DNA of 64,000 nucleotides from Myxococcaceae bacterium (lineage in GTDB: Bacteria; Myxococcota; Myxococcia; Myxococcales; Myxococcaceae): positions 51,622 through 115,621 of the forward strand of contig JAEUJQ010000041.1 of NCBI GenBank assembly GCA_016793095.1, given 5' to 3'. How positions within the stretch are numbered: position 1 is the stretch's first letter; each line of letters starts with the position of its first letter. The notes beneath the pieces were generated by a model. The model saw nothing but the letters and a program-made list of their open reading frames with translations, was not told where the DNA came from and made no database searches. Both the position numbers and the translations under genes were made by a program. Below are positions 62,044 through 64,000 of the stretch, one piece after another.

Positions 62044-64000
62044 ATGCGTCTGTCTCTCTTCGTCGCGGCCTGGACCGCGCTCGTCCTCACGGCGTGCCCC
62101 ACGCCCACCGCGCCGTGTGGCCCGTCGAACTGCACCGGGTGCTGTGACACGAACGGGCAGTGCCAGGCCGGGCTCACCGCCCAGGCTTGCGGCTCGTCCG
62201 GCGTGACCTGCACCACCTGCAGCATCACCGACCAGTGCAGCTTCGGGCGCTGCGCTCCGATGGGCTTCACCCAGGGCGGCGGCACGGCGACGGGGGGCGG
62301 TGCGGCCGGGGGCGATGCGGGAGGCTCGACGGCGGGAGGCGCAGCCGGTGGTGGCACCACGGCGGGTGGAGCGGGCGGCGGCGCCGTCGGCGGAGGAACG
62401 GGCGGCGGGGCGGTCGACGCTGGCCAGCCGAACCCGTGCGCGGGCAGCCTCAGCTTCTGCTCGATGCGCTGCGTGGACCTCGCGGCAGACCCGGAGAACT
62501 GCGGCGCGTGCGGGCGCGTGTGCGGCCAGGGACAGGTCTGCAACCGCGGCGTCTGCGCAGTGCTCCCGAACGACTGCACGCAGCTCAGCACCGGCTGCGG
62601 CCCTGGCTACTACTGCGACCCGGTCTCGAAGCAGTGCATGACGGGCTGTCGCCTCACCAGCGACTGCCCGATGGGTGCGATGTGTGGCGGAGGCGCCTGC
62701 GCTTGCCCCGCGGGAGAACATGCGTGCGGGCAGACCTGCGTGCGCGATGACGCGACGGCGTCGTGCGGCTCCCGGTGCAGCGCGTGCGCGCAGCCCGCGA
62801 ACAGCACCTCCACCTGCACCACGGGCGCCTGCGGCTTCACGTGTGCCCAGGGCTTCCGCGAGCAGAGCGGCGCCTGCGTGGACATCGACGAGTGCACCAC
62901 CAACAACGGAGGCTGCAGCGCCAACGCCGCCTGCGCCAACACACCGGGCTCGCGCACCTGCACCTGCAACGCGGGCTACGTGGGAGATGGGGTGGCCTGC
63001 GCCGACGTCGACGAGTGCCTCACCAACAACGGCGGCTGCGACCTCAACGCGTCCTGCACCAACACGCCAGGCTCACGCTCGTGCGCCTGCAACGCGGGCT
63101 ACTTCGGCAGCGGCACCACCTGCGCGGACGTCGACGAGTGCGCCACCAACAACGGCGGCTGCGCGACCCAGGCGACGTGCACGAACACGCCAGGCTCCCG
63201 CACCTGCGCGTGCAACGCCGGCTACGTGGGCACCGGCCTCACCTGCACCGACGTGAACGAGTGCCTCACCGGCAACGGCGGCTGCGACGCCAACGCCACC
63301 TGCGCCAACACGCCGGGGAGCCGCACCTGCACCTGCAACGCGGGCTACTCGGGCAGCGGCCTCACCTGCGCCGACGTCAACGAGTGCCTCACCGGCAACG
63401 GCGGGTGCGACGCCAACGCCACCTGCGCCAACACCGTCGGCTCGCGCACCTGCACCTGCAACATGGGCTTCACCGGGAGCGGCACCACCTGCACCGACGT
63501 CAACGAGTGCCTCACCAACAACGGCGGCTGCGCGGCGGTCTCGGCGGGCGGCGTCTGCACCAACACGCCGGGGAGCCGCACCTGCGCCTGCGCGACGGGC
63601 TTCACGGGAGACGGCTTCACCTGCGCCGACGTGAACGAGTGCCTCACCAACAACGGCGGCTGTGCGCCGGTCTCGTCGGGGGGCGTGTGCACCAACACGC
63701 CGGGGAGCCGGACGTGCGCGTGTGGGACGGGCTACGCGGGCAACGGCTTCACCTGCGCCGCGAACGGAGAGTCCTGCAGCGCGCCGATCGATCTCTCCGC
63801 CAGCGTCACCGCCAACGGCACCACCATCGGCGCCGCCAACGACTTCGCCGGGCCGCTCCCCGCCATCTGCGGCGGCGACCTCCTCCCGGGCGCCGACGTC
63901 GTCTACCGCTTCACCCCCACCAGCACCGGCACCTGGCGCGTCGTCACCACCACCAGCAGCTGGAGCCCCCGCGTCTGGGTCTCCCCCACCTGCGGCGTCT
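62044..64000 (+). CDS. Lipoprotein with Ca-binding EGF-like repeats, partial at window end
   Basis: The ORF is open from ATG 62044 to the last base, so the 3' end is missing. It starts MRLSLFVAAWTALVLTAC, a lipoprotein signal. A Cys-rich region and a Gly linker follow (GGGAAGGDAGG near residue 85). Then there are Cys clusters and, from residue 280, seven EGF-like repeats with the calcium-binding pattern D-[IV]-[DN]-E-C (starts at 62881, 63004, 63127, 63250, 63373, 63496, 63628). Each has six cysteines with NTPGSRTC-type cores. After about 63765 a different beta-rich domain begins (ATPase-unrelated, DVVYRFTPTSTGTWRV). Such EGF arrays are typical of animal proteins but known in Myxococcota. Surface or secreted role is likely. 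Confidence 0.85.
   Translation, partial: MRLSLFVAAWTALVLTACPTPTAPCGPSNCTGCCDTNGQCQAGLTAQACGSSGVTCTTCSITDQCSFGRCAPMGFTQGGGTATGGGAAGGDAGGSTAGGAAGGGTTAGGAGGGAVGGGTGGGAVDAGQPNPCAGSLSFCSMRCVDLAADPENCGACGRVCGQGQVCNRGVCAVLPNDCTQLSTGCGPGYYCDPVSKQCMTGCRLTSDCPMGAMCGGGACACPAGEHACGQTCVRDDATASCGSRCSACAQPANSTSTCTTGACGFTCAQGFREQSGACVDIDECTTNNGGCSANAACANTPGSRTCTCNAGYVGDGVACADVDECLTNNGGCDLNASCTNTPGSRSCACNAGYFGSGTTCADVDECATNNGGCATQATCTNTPGSRTCACNAGYVGTGLTCTDVNECLTGNGGCDANATCANTPGSRTCTCNAGYSGSGLTCADVNECLTGNGGCDANATCANTVGSRTCTCNMGFTGSGTTCTDVNECLTNNGGCAAVSAGGVCTNTPGSRTCACATGFTGDGFTCADVNECLTNNGGCAPVSSGGVCTNTPGSRTCACGTGYAGNGFTCAANGESCSAPIDLSASVTANGTTIGAANDFAGPLPAICGGDLLPGADVVYRFTPTSTGTWRVVTTTSSWSPRVWVSPTCGV

Overview
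This window is GC-rich, densely packed bacterial chromosome. It points to a member of the Myxococcota. The evidence is a MYXO-CTERM-like C-terminus (45302-48169), several secreted lipoproteins with long Gly/Ala/Ser linkers right after the lipobox, an AgmX/PglI-like C-terminal domain, a Ser/Thr kinase fused to an NB-ARC/TPR region, and a TamA/TamB pair. I saw no rRNA, tRNA, CRISPR array or intact insertion sequence.

Layout. 0-7 kb: a zinc-ribbon membrane protein, a frameshifted small exported protein, a large Gly-linker beta-helix lipoprotein, a decayed 40-bp tandem-repeat region and a B12/radical-SAM enzyme. 7-22 kb: a full reductive pyrimidine catabolism cluster. It holds an NCS1 permease, class III aminotransferase, methylmalonate-semialdehyde dehydrogenase (mmsA), dihydropyrimidinase, beta-ureidopropionase and the two dihydropyrimidine dehydrogenase subunits PreT and PreA. 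It should take uracil/thymine to acetyl-/propionyl-CoA. Three type II toxin-antitoxin modules (ccdAB, an RHH/ParE-like pair, vapBC) sit beside or inside it. The vapBC module is flanked by an 18-bp direct repeat and lies in the divergent promoter region of the pathway.

21.8-24.1 kb holds the most unusual gene: one intact 778-residue ORF that joins pieces of RNA polymerase beta, then beta', then the alpha C-terminal domain. The catalytic segments (the beta lysine region and the beta' NADFDGD loop) are missing. It is divergent from an inosine/guanosine kinase gene. 25.7-37.4 kb: a thioredoxin-fold-like exported protein, a cytochrome P450, the TamA/TamB pair, another Gly-linker lipoprotein and a receiver-adenylate cyclase.

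37.4-43.7 kb is a tight minus-strand operon: two MacB/LolC-like permeases, a LolA-like periplasmic protein, an outer-membrane beta-barrel and an ABC ATPase. A TetR gene precedes it. Identical 15-bp operator-like sites lie before tetR and before the first permease, which suggests a repressor-controlled envelope export system. 43.8-64 kb: an M20 peptidase, a MYXO-CTERM beta-helix protein, an Hsp70, an ECF sigma factor with an unusual zinc-finger/FHA/AgmX partner, a PRPP synthetase, the kinase-NB-ARC-TPR protein, a Cys-repeat lipoprotein, a truncated TetR, and an EGF-repeat lipoprotein that runs off the window end.
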